Below are positions 42,698-51,796 of a stretch of 64,000 bases of DNA, one piece after another. This DNA comes from Deltaproteobacteria bacterium. GTDB taxonomy: Bacteria; Bdellovibrionota; Bdellovibrionia; Bdellovibrionales; JAMPXM01. Where the stretch lies: NCBI GenBank assembly GCA_017302795.1, contig JAFLCB010000012.1:49264-113263 (forward strand), in the 5' to 3' direction. Position numbers and translations under genes: made by a program. Positions within the stretch are counted from its first letter, which is position 1, and the number at the start of each line of letters is the position of its first letter. The notes below the pieces were generated by a model, which was not told the DNA's origin, searched no databases, and saw only the letters and a program-made list of their open reading frames with translations.

Positions 42698-45014
42698 CTC
42701 CTGGCTACTAAGATTTCAAAAGTCACTTCGAAAAGGACTGCGAGTGTTTGCTCGCGGTCCTTTTTATTTTCACCTCTTAGCGCGGCGATTTCCGAAGGCG
42801 ACGCTTTTAGTTTGGTCGGTAGTCGTCATTGCCTGCTTATTGCCAATTCAAAACGTTCGAACGGTGATCAGCGTTCACGACCTGATGCCGGAGGATTTTG
42901 TTTCGGTCAAAGAAATGAAAAACCTCGACAAGGATTTTGCCACCGGGCGGCCCGTCGCTTTGGTTCTTCGGACGACAGCTGAAACATTTTCGGAGGCCGA
43001 CCTTTGCAAACTCAAAGCTTGGCTATCAAATCAACTCTTTGAAGACCCGCACCTTATCAATGCGTCTAGTCCCTTCGACTTAAAAAAGGTTGTTGATAAG
43101 GAAGGCTATCTTCGCTATCGCCCGCTTCTTGACCTAAACTGCGATGCTCCAAGTGCTTCGCCTGACATGCGCTTTTGGCATGTTCTAAGAGATTCACCTT
43201 TGGTTAATCTATTCGTCTCGAAATCCGACCCTCAGTTTTTGACTCTGGAGCTCGGCTACGACGGAGCTGTGAAAGATGAGGCGATGGGGGCCTTTGCTCC
43301 AGAAAAGCGCCTTCAGATTCAAGCCTCACTTCAAAGTGCCCTCATGGCGCCAGGATCCAAACTCTCGGTATCGTTAAGTGGTGCGGGAATTTACGAATCA
43401 TTTTTGGTCAATGGGATGCGCGTCTACGGTTGGATCAATGCACTGATTGCCGTGTTCATCGTTTTTAGTTTTAGATGGCTCTATCGCACATGGCGATCGA
43501 GCGCGATCTATTTAGTTTTGATCGGTACCGGCATGGTCGTCACGTTTGGCGTGGTTGGATTGTCCGGCCGTCCGATCGACATACTTTCGAATTCGCTTTT
43601 TGTTATGACCGCCGTAGCGGCACTGCAGGACTTTGCGTTTTTAACTTCTGCAATTCGCCAAGGGCAGCTGTGGGAAAGCTACCGTCGTCTTCTTATTCCT
43701 AGTTTTTTTACGTCGCTAACAACGATGATTGGTTTTGGAAGTCTTGCAGTTTCTGATATCGCAAGCATCAAGTGGTTTGGAATTTGGGCCTCCCTCGCTG
43801 CTTTTCTGGAATGGGTTTTATTGTTTTTGGTACTTCCGGCCGCAATCACTGTTTGGCCGGCGTTAGCGAACTGGTGTCGCACGAATGCAAACAAGTCAGT
43901 GACATCGGGAAACGTGGTTTTTACTCACTGGCTTCGCCGTCGCTCGGTGGTTAGAACAGGCGTCACGATTTTCTTCGCTGTCTTTCCAATTGGATTTGCG
44001 GCGCTCTTTTTTTTGAATGTGCAAGATGATCCGAAACGAATGCTTCCACGTTCCCATCCGTTTCGCGCCGAGCTCGAGCGCACGAAGTCCGATTTGGGTT
44101 GGGAGTTTCCGGTTTCGGTTGTCTTTCCACTGGGACGTGAACTTGACGTCATCGCAGAGATCACCAAAGAAACGCAGAAAATTTCAGGGGTAGCGGCTGT
44201 CGAAAGTCTTAGCGAAATCGCGCATTGGATGGGTAAGGGACTTTCGTCTGAAACTCAGGACGTCGTGCTTAGGGATACTGTGTTCCGCGGCATGACAAGG
44301 CGATTTCAGACCAGCGAGGGTACGGGCAGAATAGTTCTGTATGTTAAGTCGGCTTCATTGGAATCAATTGCAGATTTGCAGAACGCAGTCGAGACGGAAA
44401 TCTGTGGTAAGTATCAGTGTCGGTTAGTTGGTGAGATTGTGGCCTATGCCGATTTCGTTCGCTCGGTTTCAGTAACATTGTTTGAAAGTCTGACTAGCGG
44501 CTTGGTTACTATTGTGGCGCTTATCTTGGCCCTTGCATTTGTGCGACTCGATTTGTCGGTTTTTCCCTACGTCGCTCCTCGGATGATTGCATCGATACTT
44601 TGGGGGCCGATGGCAATGCTAGCGCTATTGGCCGTTTCGCAAGTTGCACTCAATATGGTGACATTGATCTGCGCTTCCGTCGTGGTTGGACTTACCGGGG
44701 ACAACGCCATTCAGTTTTTGTACGCGCGAAAGATTAAGTCCAGATCTGATTTGTTGGTTGCTCTATCGGAGCGATCGGAAGGAGCGTTTATCACAGGAGG
44801 TCTGACGGCCTTGGCCTCGCTCGTTTTTTTAGTTAGCTATTTTGATCCGCCTCGTGTTCTAGGCCTTTTGCTATTTAGTTGTTTTCTTCTGAGTCTGATT
44901 GGGGACACCTATGGACTTCGTCTATTAATGGGCGATCTAGAAGATCCAGCCGAGGGCCACACCAAACGAAAGCCCCTGAACGGCCTCGGCCGAGTCGCCG
45001 CCAAGGATCGCTAG
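42693..45014 (+). CDS. RND/MMPL-family transporter
   Basis: A 773-residue inner-membrane protein with about twelve hydrophobic segments in two halves, each with a large periplasmic loop (about residues 60-250 and 455-590). The pattern of two repeats and the segments near LVTIVALILALAFVRLDLS and ALNMVTLICASVVVGLTGDNA resembles MMPL/HAE3-type RND transporters that export lipids or hopanoids. The conserved Asp in TM4 or TM10 appears as GDNA in the second half. The GTG start is in the tandem repeat. The 3' end overlaps the opposite OM-protein gene by 78 nt. Confidence 0.83.
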   Translation: MTSWLLRFQKSLRKGLRVFARGPFYFHLLARRFPKATLLVWSVVVIACLLPIQNVRTVISVHDLMPEDFVSVKEMKNLDKDFATGRPVALVLRTTAETFSEADLCKLKAWLSNQLFEDPHLINASSPFDLKKVVDKEGYLRYRPLLDLNCDAPSASPDMRFWHVLRDSPLVNLFVSKSDPQFLTLELGYDGAVKDEAMGAFAPEKRLQIQASLQSALMAPGSKLSVSLSGAGIYESFLVNGMRVYGWINALIAVFIVFSFRWLYRTWRSSAIYLVLIGTGMVVTFGVVGLSGRPIDILSNSLFVMTAVAALQDFAFLTSAIRQGQLWESYRRLLIPSFFTSLTTMIGFGSLAVSDIASIKWFGIWASLAAFLEWVLLFLVLPAAITVWPALANWCRTNANKSVTSGNVVFTHWLRRRSVVRTGVTIFFAVFPIGFAALFFLNVQDDPKRMLPRSHPFRAELERTKSDLGWEFPVSVVFPLGRELDVIAEITKETQKISGVAAVESLSEIAHWMGKGLSSETQDVVLRDTVFRGMTRRFQTSEGTGRIVLYVKSASLESIADLQNAVETEICGKYQCRLVGEIVAYADFVRSVSVTLFESLTSGLVTIVALILALAFVRLDLSVFPYVAPRMIASILWGPMAMLALLAVSQVALNMVTLICASVVVGLTGDNAIQFLYARKIKSRSDLLVALSERSEGAFITGGLTALASLVFLVSYFDPPRVLGLLLFSCFLLSLIGDTYGLRLLMGDLEDPAEGHTKRKPLNGLGRVAAKDR

Positions 45015-46136
45015 AAATTCCGTCTGAGTATCGATAACCAAGCCATCTGCAACTTCAATTCTCAACGAGGTCCCAGGAATGACAGTGAACGCTTGAGATT
45101 TAGCATGAGTTTTCAAGACCACTGTTTGATTGGATGGATCGGTGCTTGTCCCGATCGAACGATAGCTACGTACAGAATAGTCGGTCCAACCAAGGCCCAG
45201 CGATATACCTGGTCGAACTCTTGTACGAGTAAACCAGTATCCTACTTCCGTGCGTGTAGCGAGCATGCGGATATTGTCGACGGTGACACTCTGATCCATC
45301 GCATGGTAGGCGTCCATCGAAGCCCGAGCTTCAAATGAACCCCAGGTTGTTTCGAATTCACGCGCGACACCTAAGCCCACATATGTTGCGCCGTCTTTCA
45401 TTCTGGAATCGAACTTTCCGTACTTTGCCTGCAGATATCCAGAGCGAACAAAAGCCAACGTCTGAGGTGCAGTTTCTTTTGCTGGCAATTGCGAAGTTTC
45501 AGCGATGGACTCCGCCAACAAAACGCTGGTAGATGGATTTTGCTGCTCGACGAGTGCGTCGACCGTTTCAACTTTCGCAATCGTTGACGATTGGACTGGT
45601 TGAGAAAACTCGGTCATGGGCTCGATTGGGATTGGAGGTAGAATCACAGGTGCTGCTGCGGGCAGATCTTTTACTTTTGCCACGGCCGGCGACGGTGGCG
45701 CAGGAGTTGCCTCTGGTGTCGGTTGCGGTGTTATCGGAGGCGTTATCGGAGGCGAAACCGCAACCGGTTGAGTGACAACTTTTAAGCTAGGTGTCGCACT
45801 TGGAATTTCAGAAAGATCGCCCGGAGGGGCGGGGACGAATACGCGCGACTGAACGCGAACCTCGGCGTCTGTTTTTTGCACTTCTGATTTCTGAATCGCT
45901 TTGTTGAGGCTAGGATTTTTAGGGGCAATCACGACGCCAGTATTTTTTGACATGTCGATGAACGTGCGTTTGGTCGTCTTTTTCTTTGGCGGCAATTTCT
46001 GCGGCAGCTGACTGGTTGATCCGGCCGGAGGCTTTTGCGCCGCAAAGCTCTGTTCGGTAGTCGAAACAAGAACCGCAAATGTGGCACACGTCAGAAGCGC
46101 TATTCTTTTTAAGAAAACGAACTTTTCGTTTTTCAT
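44937..46136 (-). CDS. Pro-rich periplasmic/outer-membrane protein with beta-barrel C-terminus
   Basis: A 399-residue protein: signal sequence (FAA at about 33), a 180-residue flexible part rich in Pro, Thr and Lys (repeats such as ITPPITPQPTPEATPAPPSP) and a C-terminal domain of about 170 residues with alternating beta strands (YLQAKYGKFDSRMKDGATYVGL, YWFTRTRVRPGISLGLGW) ending in Phe, as expected for an outer-membrane barrel. The Pro-rich part may span the periplasm. The 3' end overlaps the RND gene, and the start overlaps the preceding lipoprotein by 4 nt. The family is not recognised. Confidence 0.68.
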   Translation of the reverse strand: MKNEKFVFLKRIALLTCATFAVLVSTTEQSFAAQKPPAGSTSQLPQKLPPKKKTTKRTFIDMSKNTGVVIAPKNPSLNKAIQKSEVQKTDAEVRVQSRVFVPAPPGDLSEIPSATPSLKVVTQPVAVSPPITPPITPQPTPEATPAPPSPAVAKVKDLPAAAPVILPPIPIEPMTEFSQPVQSSTIAKVETVDALVEQQNPSTSVLLAESIAETSQLPAKETAPQTLAFVRSGYLQAKYGKFDSRMKDGATYVGLGVAREFETTWGSFEARASMDAYHAMDQSVTVDNIRMLATRTEVGYWFTRTRVRPGISLGLGWTDYSVRSYRSIGTSTDPSNQTVVLKTHAKSQAFTVIPGTSLRIEVADGLVIDTQTEFLAILGGDSAEAVQGLSFGVALGWIF

Positions 46137-47011
46137 GGTGCCCCACTGAGGCCGTCAAACTGCTGGCTTCCTACGCTGAGGCGAATGACGTGGGAAACAT
46201 TTGCGTTTGTCGTTGTGGCGCGTCCGAGAGTCCACTGAATTGCGGCAGTAGGCACGCCTAAAGGTAGTTCAGAACCAGGGACGCTTCCGTTTCGCACGCA
46301 AGCGGCGGGGTAGCGCAGAAGGAGATCCGTGAGGCTAGATTTACCGTTGCCAAGTGCAGGCACTAGAACCGAATTGTCATCAGGGTTCAGGATTGCAGAA
46401 GGTGTAATCTCGCTGTCGGCGGACCAAATGCTGTCGTGTATGGAAACTGTGTGGCGGGAAAAACCATCTGAATCCGGTGGCGTCGACTGAAGCGAAACAT
46501 CCGCGCCTAGCGCCACCAAATGTTTCAGAGAAGTTCCATCGCAAAGGAGATCGATTTGCAAAGCAAGTCCGATGGATTCGGTACCCGCAAGAACTTTAGA
46601 ATCAAACGTTAAAGGTTCGATCTGTTGAACCGGAACTTTCCAAAAATCTAAACCGAGTAGAGCTTTATTTCCTTGCCCGGGTCCGTTGAAGGAACCGGTA
46701 GCGCTTGTGCCGGCCAAGGTTTTTAGCTCTATCACTTTGCCGTCCGCCGAAAACCCATCGGGTTGCAACGTGGCGCGGGCCAAATTGATGGATTGATCAA
46801 AAAACTGTTCGGGAAGTTTTGAACTTGGCTGAGTTGTCGCTGGTGTGATTGGTCCGGCGACCGGGGACGGGTCGCTGTAAACCGACGTTTCGCGGGAGCA
46901 GCTAATGGTGACGGGCCCCAATAAGGCTACGACCAGAAGCGGAATCAATGCACCCAGGGGAGCTGTCTGAAATTTCGACGGTCCTTGTTGGTTCGCAATT
47001 GGTCGGTTCAT
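46133..47011 (-). CDS. Exported lipoprotein paired with the barrel protein
   Basis: About 292 residues. A long N-terminal region precedes a hydrophobic stretch ending TISC, a plausible lipobox, then Pro/Thr-rich residues and a beta-rich domain (GLDFWKVPVQQIEPLTFD, then GLALQIDLLCDG, then GVPTAAIQWTLGRATT) with a few Cys. It overlaps the downstream barrel gene by 4 nt (ATGA), so the two are translated together and may form a complex. The start is ATG 47011, though TTG at 47023 is possible. No domain is recognised. Confidence 0.65.
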   Translation of the reverse strand: MNRPIANQQGPSKFQTAPLGALIPLLVVALLGPVTISCSRETSVYSDPSPVAGPITPATTQPSSKLPEQFFDQSINLARATLQPDGFSADGKVIELKTLAGTSATGSFNGPGQGNKALLGLDFWKVPVQQIEPLTFDSKVLAGTESIGLALQIDLLCDGTSLKHLVALGADVSLQSTPPDSDGFSRHTVSIHDSIWSADSEITPSAILNPDDNSVLVPALGNGKSSLTDLLLRYPAACVRNGSVPGSELPLGVPTAAIQWTLGRATTTNANVSHVIRLSVGSQQFDGLSGAP

Positions 47012-47162
47012 GCCTTCGTTCAATGCAAGCCAGGTGCGTCTCTATGAGGAATCTGATTGGCTTCTGGTTGGCTCCTGTGCCGCTTCTCTTGACATAACGC
47101 GCGGAGACTCGTGTTCATGTGCTTTTCAGGGGCGCCAAAAAGGGGCATGATCGAAGACCGTT

Positions 47163-47615
47163 ATGACCATTCCATCAAAAGCCCAGCTTAAAGCCCTCTT
47201 AAAGGAACGCCTCACCGCAGAACAATTTCGAGTGACCCAGGAAGCTGGGACCGAAAGAGCTTTTTCGGGGGAATATTGGAATCACTTTGAAAACGGCGTT
47301 TATCAATGTGTCGTATGCGAGACCGAACTATTTCTTTCGAATGACAAGTTTGATTCTCATTGCGGATGGCCAAGTTTTTCTGCGCCCGAAGATCGTCGAA
47401 CCAGCGCGATGGCTTTGGGAAAGCGCGCCTCGGAAGAAAATAGCAAAGTTGAAGATCGTATTGATGAATCCCACGGCATGATTCGAGTAGAAGTCGTTTG
47501 TCGAAACTGCAAGGCTCACCTAGGCCATGTTTTTGATGATGGTCCCAAGCCCACCGGACTTCGCTATTGCATCAATTCCGCTAGCCTCAAGTTTGTCCCC
47601 CGGGAGAAGGCGTGA
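47163..47615 (+). CDS. msrB: Methionine sulfoxide reductase B
   Basis: A 150-residue MsrB that reduces methionine-R-sulfoxide. The zinc sites are C49/C52 and C113/C116, and the catalytic Cys is C136 in RYCINSAS. All family motifs are intact: [22 protein letters not shown]. There is no signal peptide, so it is cytosolic. Its stop overlaps the GTG of the first ABC half-transporter (GTGA), so it heads a three-gene unit with the ABC pair. The oxidative-repair link to the exporter is not obvious. Confidence 0.95.
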   Translation: MTIPSKAQLKALLKERLTAEQFRVTQEAGTERAFSGEYWNHFENGVYQCVVCETELFLSNDKFDSHCGWPSFSAPEDRRTSAMALGKRASEENSKVEDRIDESHGMIRVEVVCRNCKAHLGHVFDDGPKPTGLRYCINSASLKFVPREKA

Positions 47616-49546
47616 ACTCGACCGTTCGCTTCATGCTTCGCTACCGTTCCAGTTGGCTGTTTGCGATGGTTGGACTTTCGCTTGTGTCGGCCGTCGCAGG
47701 ACTAGCGGCCCCTTTTTTCCAAAAAGTTTTTGTCGATCGCTTGACTGGAGTGTCTCCGGAAACTCAGTACGGCCAAACCTGGCTTGCGACAGTTGAATCC
47801 TTTTTGTTCAACTATCATCCGCTCTATCTTCTTGGAATTGCATTTGGCTTTATGCTGGTCACCCAATGGATCACGACCCTAACGGGCTGGATTGGTTTAC
47901 GAGAATCGGTAAAAAGACAAGAAATCATAGGCGAAGTGGTCTACCAGAAAACTTTGTCATTGCGCCAAGATCAAACAGTTGGGCAAACAGTAGGGGAAGT
48001 GGTTTCCATCTACGCCACTGATGTCGTCGGTTCGACTGCGATCGTTGATCAAACAATCCCGCTTGGAGCAGGCGTAATCTTTCCGTTTATTTGCGCACCG
48101 ATTGCCGTGCAACTGATCTGCGGAATACCGGTCACGTACACGGTGATGGTTATGGTTGGCGTCTTGTCGATCAGTATTTTCTTGTCGGTCCGACAATCTC
48201 GTTTTTTTCAAAGCTTCAAGCGGCTAGCGGCGGATCGCACCGGACTTGTGAACGAATGGATCCAAAATATTCGTCTCTTAAGAATTCTTGGTTGGGTTGA
48301 GAGTTTCGAAAAAAAGATCTTCAACAAACGTGAAGAGGAGACGGTGAATCGCGTTCGGATGGTGACCAACGGGCAAATGATGGGCGCCTTCGGTTCCTCC
48401 ATCAATTTCTTTATGAATCTCGTAGCGGTTATCACTCTCACGAACCTGAAGGGCGCTGCCGCTACGCCGGGCGATTTTTTTGCGCTCTTATGGATCTTCG
48501 GCGTCTTTCTTTCGCGGCCATTTCGCCAGGTGCCCTGGATTTTCACTTTCACCTTTGACGGTTGGACGAGCATCAATCGAGTAGAAGCATTCTTACAGCG
48601 ACACAAGTCTTCCTTGAAGTTTGACCTTTTGGAGTACGCACAAAATCAGTACGCGAATAAGCAGGCCCGGGATTCTGAATTAAAGTCTGGCTCGCGCGAA
48701 GACAAAACCGGGCGTTCTCTTACAGTTGAGGGACTATCGCTGGTGGTCGGTGCGAATCACGAGACCCGGCGGCTTCTTGATAACGTATCATTTTCGCTTG
48801 AGCCCGGTGAGTTTGCGGCCATCGTGGGAGAAGTTGGAAGCGGGAAGACCTTGCTTTTAATGAGCCTCCTTGGCGAGACTGCAGCCGAAGTTCGCAATCT
48901 CAAAGTCGGCACCCAACAAATGGCCGAGATGTCGCGCGAAGCAAGGCGTGCTTACTTTGGATTTGTGCCCCAAGATGGATTTGTGATGAGCGCTAACTTA
49001 CGCGAGAATGTGGTCTTCCGCTACGATGCGGGCAGTGAGTATGATGCCGGCGTTTTGAAGGCGCTTCGCGCCGCTCAGTTTGAGCCTTCGTCAGAAGGAA
49101 TCACCGATGGACTCGCCACAGAATTCGGCGAACGGGGTGTAAATTTATCTGGCGGGCAACGGCAGCGAGTAGGTTTGGCGAGAGCGGCTTACCTCTCTCG
49201 CCCAGTCGTTTTACTCGACGATGCGCTGAGTGCAGTGGATGTTGAAACGGAAAAACTTCTTTTTGAAACACTCCTTTTCGGGGAATGGCGGAAAACGACT
49301 CGTCTTATGGTCACCCATCGACTTTCTGTTCTTGAGCGAGTCGACCGCGTGATCTTTATGCGCGGCGGGAAAATTCATGATCAAGGTAAGTTCGATGAGC
49401 TTGTCGCAAGAAATGTCGACTTCCGAGAATTCGTTAGCAGCATGGATCACAAAGATCCTACCGGATCTCCTCCGCCGCTTGCAGCTAAAGTCTCTGCGAC
49501 CGCCGGCGATGAAAAAATCGAGCAGGGGAACGAGGAGCCAGTATGA
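47612..49546 (+). CDS. ABC exporter half-transporter, ABCC-like, first subunit
   Basis: A 644-residue membrane ABC protein with six N-terminal membrane helices and a C-terminal ATPase. Walker A is [12 protein letters not shown] (about 404), the signature [16 protein letters not shown] (about 513), and Walker [11 protein letters not shown], where Asp replaces the usual catalytic Glu. The signature LSGGQRQRV and the DDALSAVD ending are those of NBD1 of eukaryotic ABCC transporters, and the following [20 protein letters not shown] is similar too. This makes it the degenerate, non-hydrolytic partner of a heterodimer with the next gene. The start GTG overlaps the msrB stop. The substrate is unknown. 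Confidence 0.87.
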   Translation: MNSTVRFMLRYRSSWLFAMVGLSLVSAVAGLAAPFFQKVFVDRLTGVSPETQYGQTWLATVESFLFNYHPLYLLGIAFGFMLVTQWITTLTGWIGLRESVKRQEIIGEVVYQKTLSLRQDQTVGQTVGEVVSIYATDVVGSTAIVDQTIPLGAGVIFPFICAPIAVQLICGIPVTYTVMVMVGVLSISIFLSVRQSRFFQSFKRLAADRTGLVNEWIQNIRLLRILGWVESFEKKIFNKREEETVNRVRMVTNGQMMGAFGSSINFFMNLVAVITLTNLKGAAATPGDFFALLWIFGVFLSRPFRQVPWIFTFTFDGWTSINRVEAFLQRHKSSLKFDLLEYAQNQYANKQARDSELKSGSREDKTGRSLTVEGLSLVVGANHETRRLLDNVSFSLEPGEFAAIVGEVGSGKTLLLMSLLGETAAEVRNLKVGTQQMAEMSREARRAYFGFVPQDGFVMSANLRENVVFRYDAGSEYDAGVLKALRAAQFEPSSEGITDGLATEFGERGVNLSGGQRQRVGLARAAYLSRPVVLLDDALSAVDVETEKLLFETLLFGEWRKTTRLMVTHRLSVLERVDRVIFMRGGKIHDQGKFDELVARNVDFREFVSSMDHKDPTGSPPPLAAKVSATAGDEKIEQGNEEPV

Positions 49547-51447
49547 ACTCGGTTAAATCCGTAGGCTCCTCGCGAAAGTTTGTTGGGGACGAAAGCCAGT
49601 TCAAGGGTCGCTACTCACCGCAGGTCTTACAAACTGTGTTTAAAGCCTATCGGCCGTTCAGAGGAAAAATCATCGCTTTGATTTTTCTCGGTTTTTTCGG
49701 ACGGCTATTGATGTTGGGAAACGCCAATCTCGTCAGCTGGTGGGCGGATCCGAAATCTCGGCCTGATTTTTTAGCTTCAATGACAGCCGATGGGTTCATT
49801 GAAACTTTGGCATGGGTGACAGTAGCTGGGTTTCTTTTGACTTCACTTTACCGAGTCGCTTTTTCGAGATTGTCGGCGCAGGCGATCTCGCGGCTCTACG
49901 ATGAAGTCACGCTGCGGACGTCGCGCTTGGATATGAGTTTTTTTGATACTCAACCAGTTGGTCGAATCGTGACTCGCTTTTCCAGCGATTATGGAAATGT
50001 GTTCCGACTTTTTGGCGGCCCGTTGGCCGAATTTTTCGCGATTATTTTTGATCTCTTGGCGATGGCGATTTTGATAGCCGTTGCAAACCCATATTTCCTA
50101 ATATTGTTTTTGTTCGTCGCTGCACTTCAGGGACTCGTTTATAAGCTTAATCAAAGAACGCTTCGAAGAGAGCGCCGAGCGTTATCTGGAAGTCGATCTC
50201 CGTCCATTGCTCATTTTGCGGAAAGTGCCCAGGGCGCGACGTCGATTCGAATTTTCGATCGTCTCACAGAGTTTTCAAATCGGTTCGAGTCGCTAAACCG
50301 CGAATACTTGATGCGGCGTATGCGTACCTCGAAATACTTAATCTTCTTTTCGCTTCAAATGGGAGGCCTGACAGCGCTTCTCTTACTTGCAACCGGAGTA
50401 TTAGGTTGGTGGCTTGTTCAAATAGGCGAGGCATCAATCGCATCGGTCGGAGTCGCATTTGCGTTCATTATGCTATCGGCAAACAGTGTCCAGATGTTCT
50501 TCGAATGGATGGCTCAATTTGAAGAGGCCATGACCGGTGTCGAACGATTGGACGAGTATCTGCGGCGTGATTTGGAGCGAGGAATGAAGCTTCCTGCATC
50601 TGCTCGATTTGATCTAGGGCAGCCAAAGTACACCGCCGAAGAAGAACTAAAAGTTCAGCGAGAGAAGCTGACACTTCGCCGAGCAGCGTCTGTCAGTATT
50701 CAAGGTCTTAAGTTTCGCTACGCCCCCGATTTGCCATTGGTATTGAACGACGTAAGTTTTGAAATCAAGGCTGGCGAAAAAGTGGGGATCGTCGGCCGAA
50801 CTGGAAGCGGTAAATCGAGCTTGATTCAAGCACTGTTCCGTTTGTATCCCGTCGATCAGGGCGAAATTCGAATCGAGGGTCAGCAAGCAAGCGTGCCAAA
50901 TCGAACGATCTCGAAAGAGAGCTCGGCGATAAATGGAATTGATCTCGGCGTTTATCGTCGGTCCATTGCCTATATCGCACAGGAGCCAACATTGTTCCGC
51001 GGAACCTTGCGCGAGAATCTTGATCTCAATGGCGTTCATTCCGACACACTTTTGATCGAAGCACTTGATCGTGTCGAGCTTGATGGCTGGTTCCGATCGT
51101 TGCCTCATGGACTGGCTTCGCACATTGAGGAAAAAGGAAAAAATCTTTCCGCAGGAGAACGGCAGCTATTGTGTATGGCGCGATGTCTTTTACAAGACGC
51201 ACCCGTGGTCGTAATGGATGAAGCGACAAGTGCGATTGATCCACAAACAGAAGAAGTTCTAGTGAAGGCGACCGAGGAATTCTTTGCCGATCGGACTCAA
51301 GTGATTATTGCTCATCGTCTTTCCACGCTGATCGATTGCGACCGCGTTCTTTGGTTGAAATCCGGCACAGTGAAAATGTTTGATCGGCCGGAAGTAGTCT
51401 TACCGCTTTTCCGAGAAGCAGAGCTTCGCGAACATTCGGAAGCATGA
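49543..51447 (+). CDS. ABC exporter half-transporter, ABCC-like, second subunit
   Basis: A 634-residue partner with six membrane helices and ATPase. Walker A is VGRTGSGKSSLI (about 417), the signature NLSAGERQLLCMARCLL (about 532) and Walker B VVMDEATSAID with the catalytic Glu. The sequence AGERQLLCMARCLL plus the DEATSAID ending strongly resembles NBD2 of eukaryotic ABCC (MRP) proteins. With the preceding subunit it forms an asymmetric heterodimer. The ATG overlaps the previous stop (ATGA). Together with msrB, the three genes are probably one transcript. Confidence 0.87.
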   Translation: MNSVKSVGSSRKFVGDESQFKGRYSPQVLQTVFKAYRPFRGKIIALIFLGFFGRLLMLGNANLVSWWADPKSRPDFLASMTADGFIETLAWVTVAGFLLTSLYRVAFSRLSAQAISRLYDEVTLRTSRLDMSFFDTQPVGRIVTRFSSDYGNVFRLFGGPLAEFFAIIFDLLAMAILIAVANPYFLILFLFVAALQGLVYKLNQRTLRRERRALSGSRSPSIAHFAESAQGATSIRIFDRLTEFSNRFESLNREYLMRRMRTSKYLIFFSLQMGGLTALLLLATGVLGWWLVQIGEASIASVGVAFAFIMLSANSVQMFFEWMAQFEEAMTGVERLDEYLRRDLERGMKLPASARFDLGQPKYTAEEELKVQREKLTLRRAASVSIQGLKFRYAPDLPLVLNDVSFEIKAGEKVGIVGRTGSGKSSLIQALFRLYPVDQGEIRIEGQQASVPNRTISKESSAINGIDLGVYRRSIAYIAQEPTLFRGTLRENLDLNGVHSDTLLIEALDRVELDGWFRSLPHGLASHIEEKGKNLSAGERQLLCMARCLLQDAPVVVMDEATSAIDPQTEEVLVKATEEFFADRTQVIIAHRLSTLIDCDRVLWLKSGTVKMFDRPEVVLPLFREAELREHSEA

Positions 51448-51796
51448 CCGAAATAGTCTTCAATCGCGTAACATAAGCACTCTGTTTTCCTCGACCTATT
51501 ACAATTACTACTCTCAGCAATTAGCTAGAACCGCGCTAGCGATGCGGATTTGCACGACCATTGGCGAACTCGACTGGACCATAAGCTAGAGTGCACTGCT
51601 TCCCAAAAGGCTTGCTTTGCCTCTTCCTGGCCAGTCTGTAACCTCGATTATCGGTTAGGTTCCAAAACGGAACTGCTCATGGATGAGTGGTGGGAACAGG
51701 GACGGGACTCTAGCAGGACGTCTTAAGTCCACGACCCAGTTTTCGAAAGCATTGTTTTTTTAGGGAAGAAAGAAAGACCACCAAGGAGGGTTCCAA
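51448..51796. other. 349-nt intergenic leader before the subtilase
   Basis: No gene is supported in this gap. At its right end is AAGGAGG (51783-51789) in front of the subtilase GTG. Small inverted repeats are seen (arms GTTCC/GGAAC near 51660-51675). It may contain the promoter and a long untranslated leader; no riboswitch family was recognised. No terminator is seen for the ABC genes. Confidence 0.45.
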
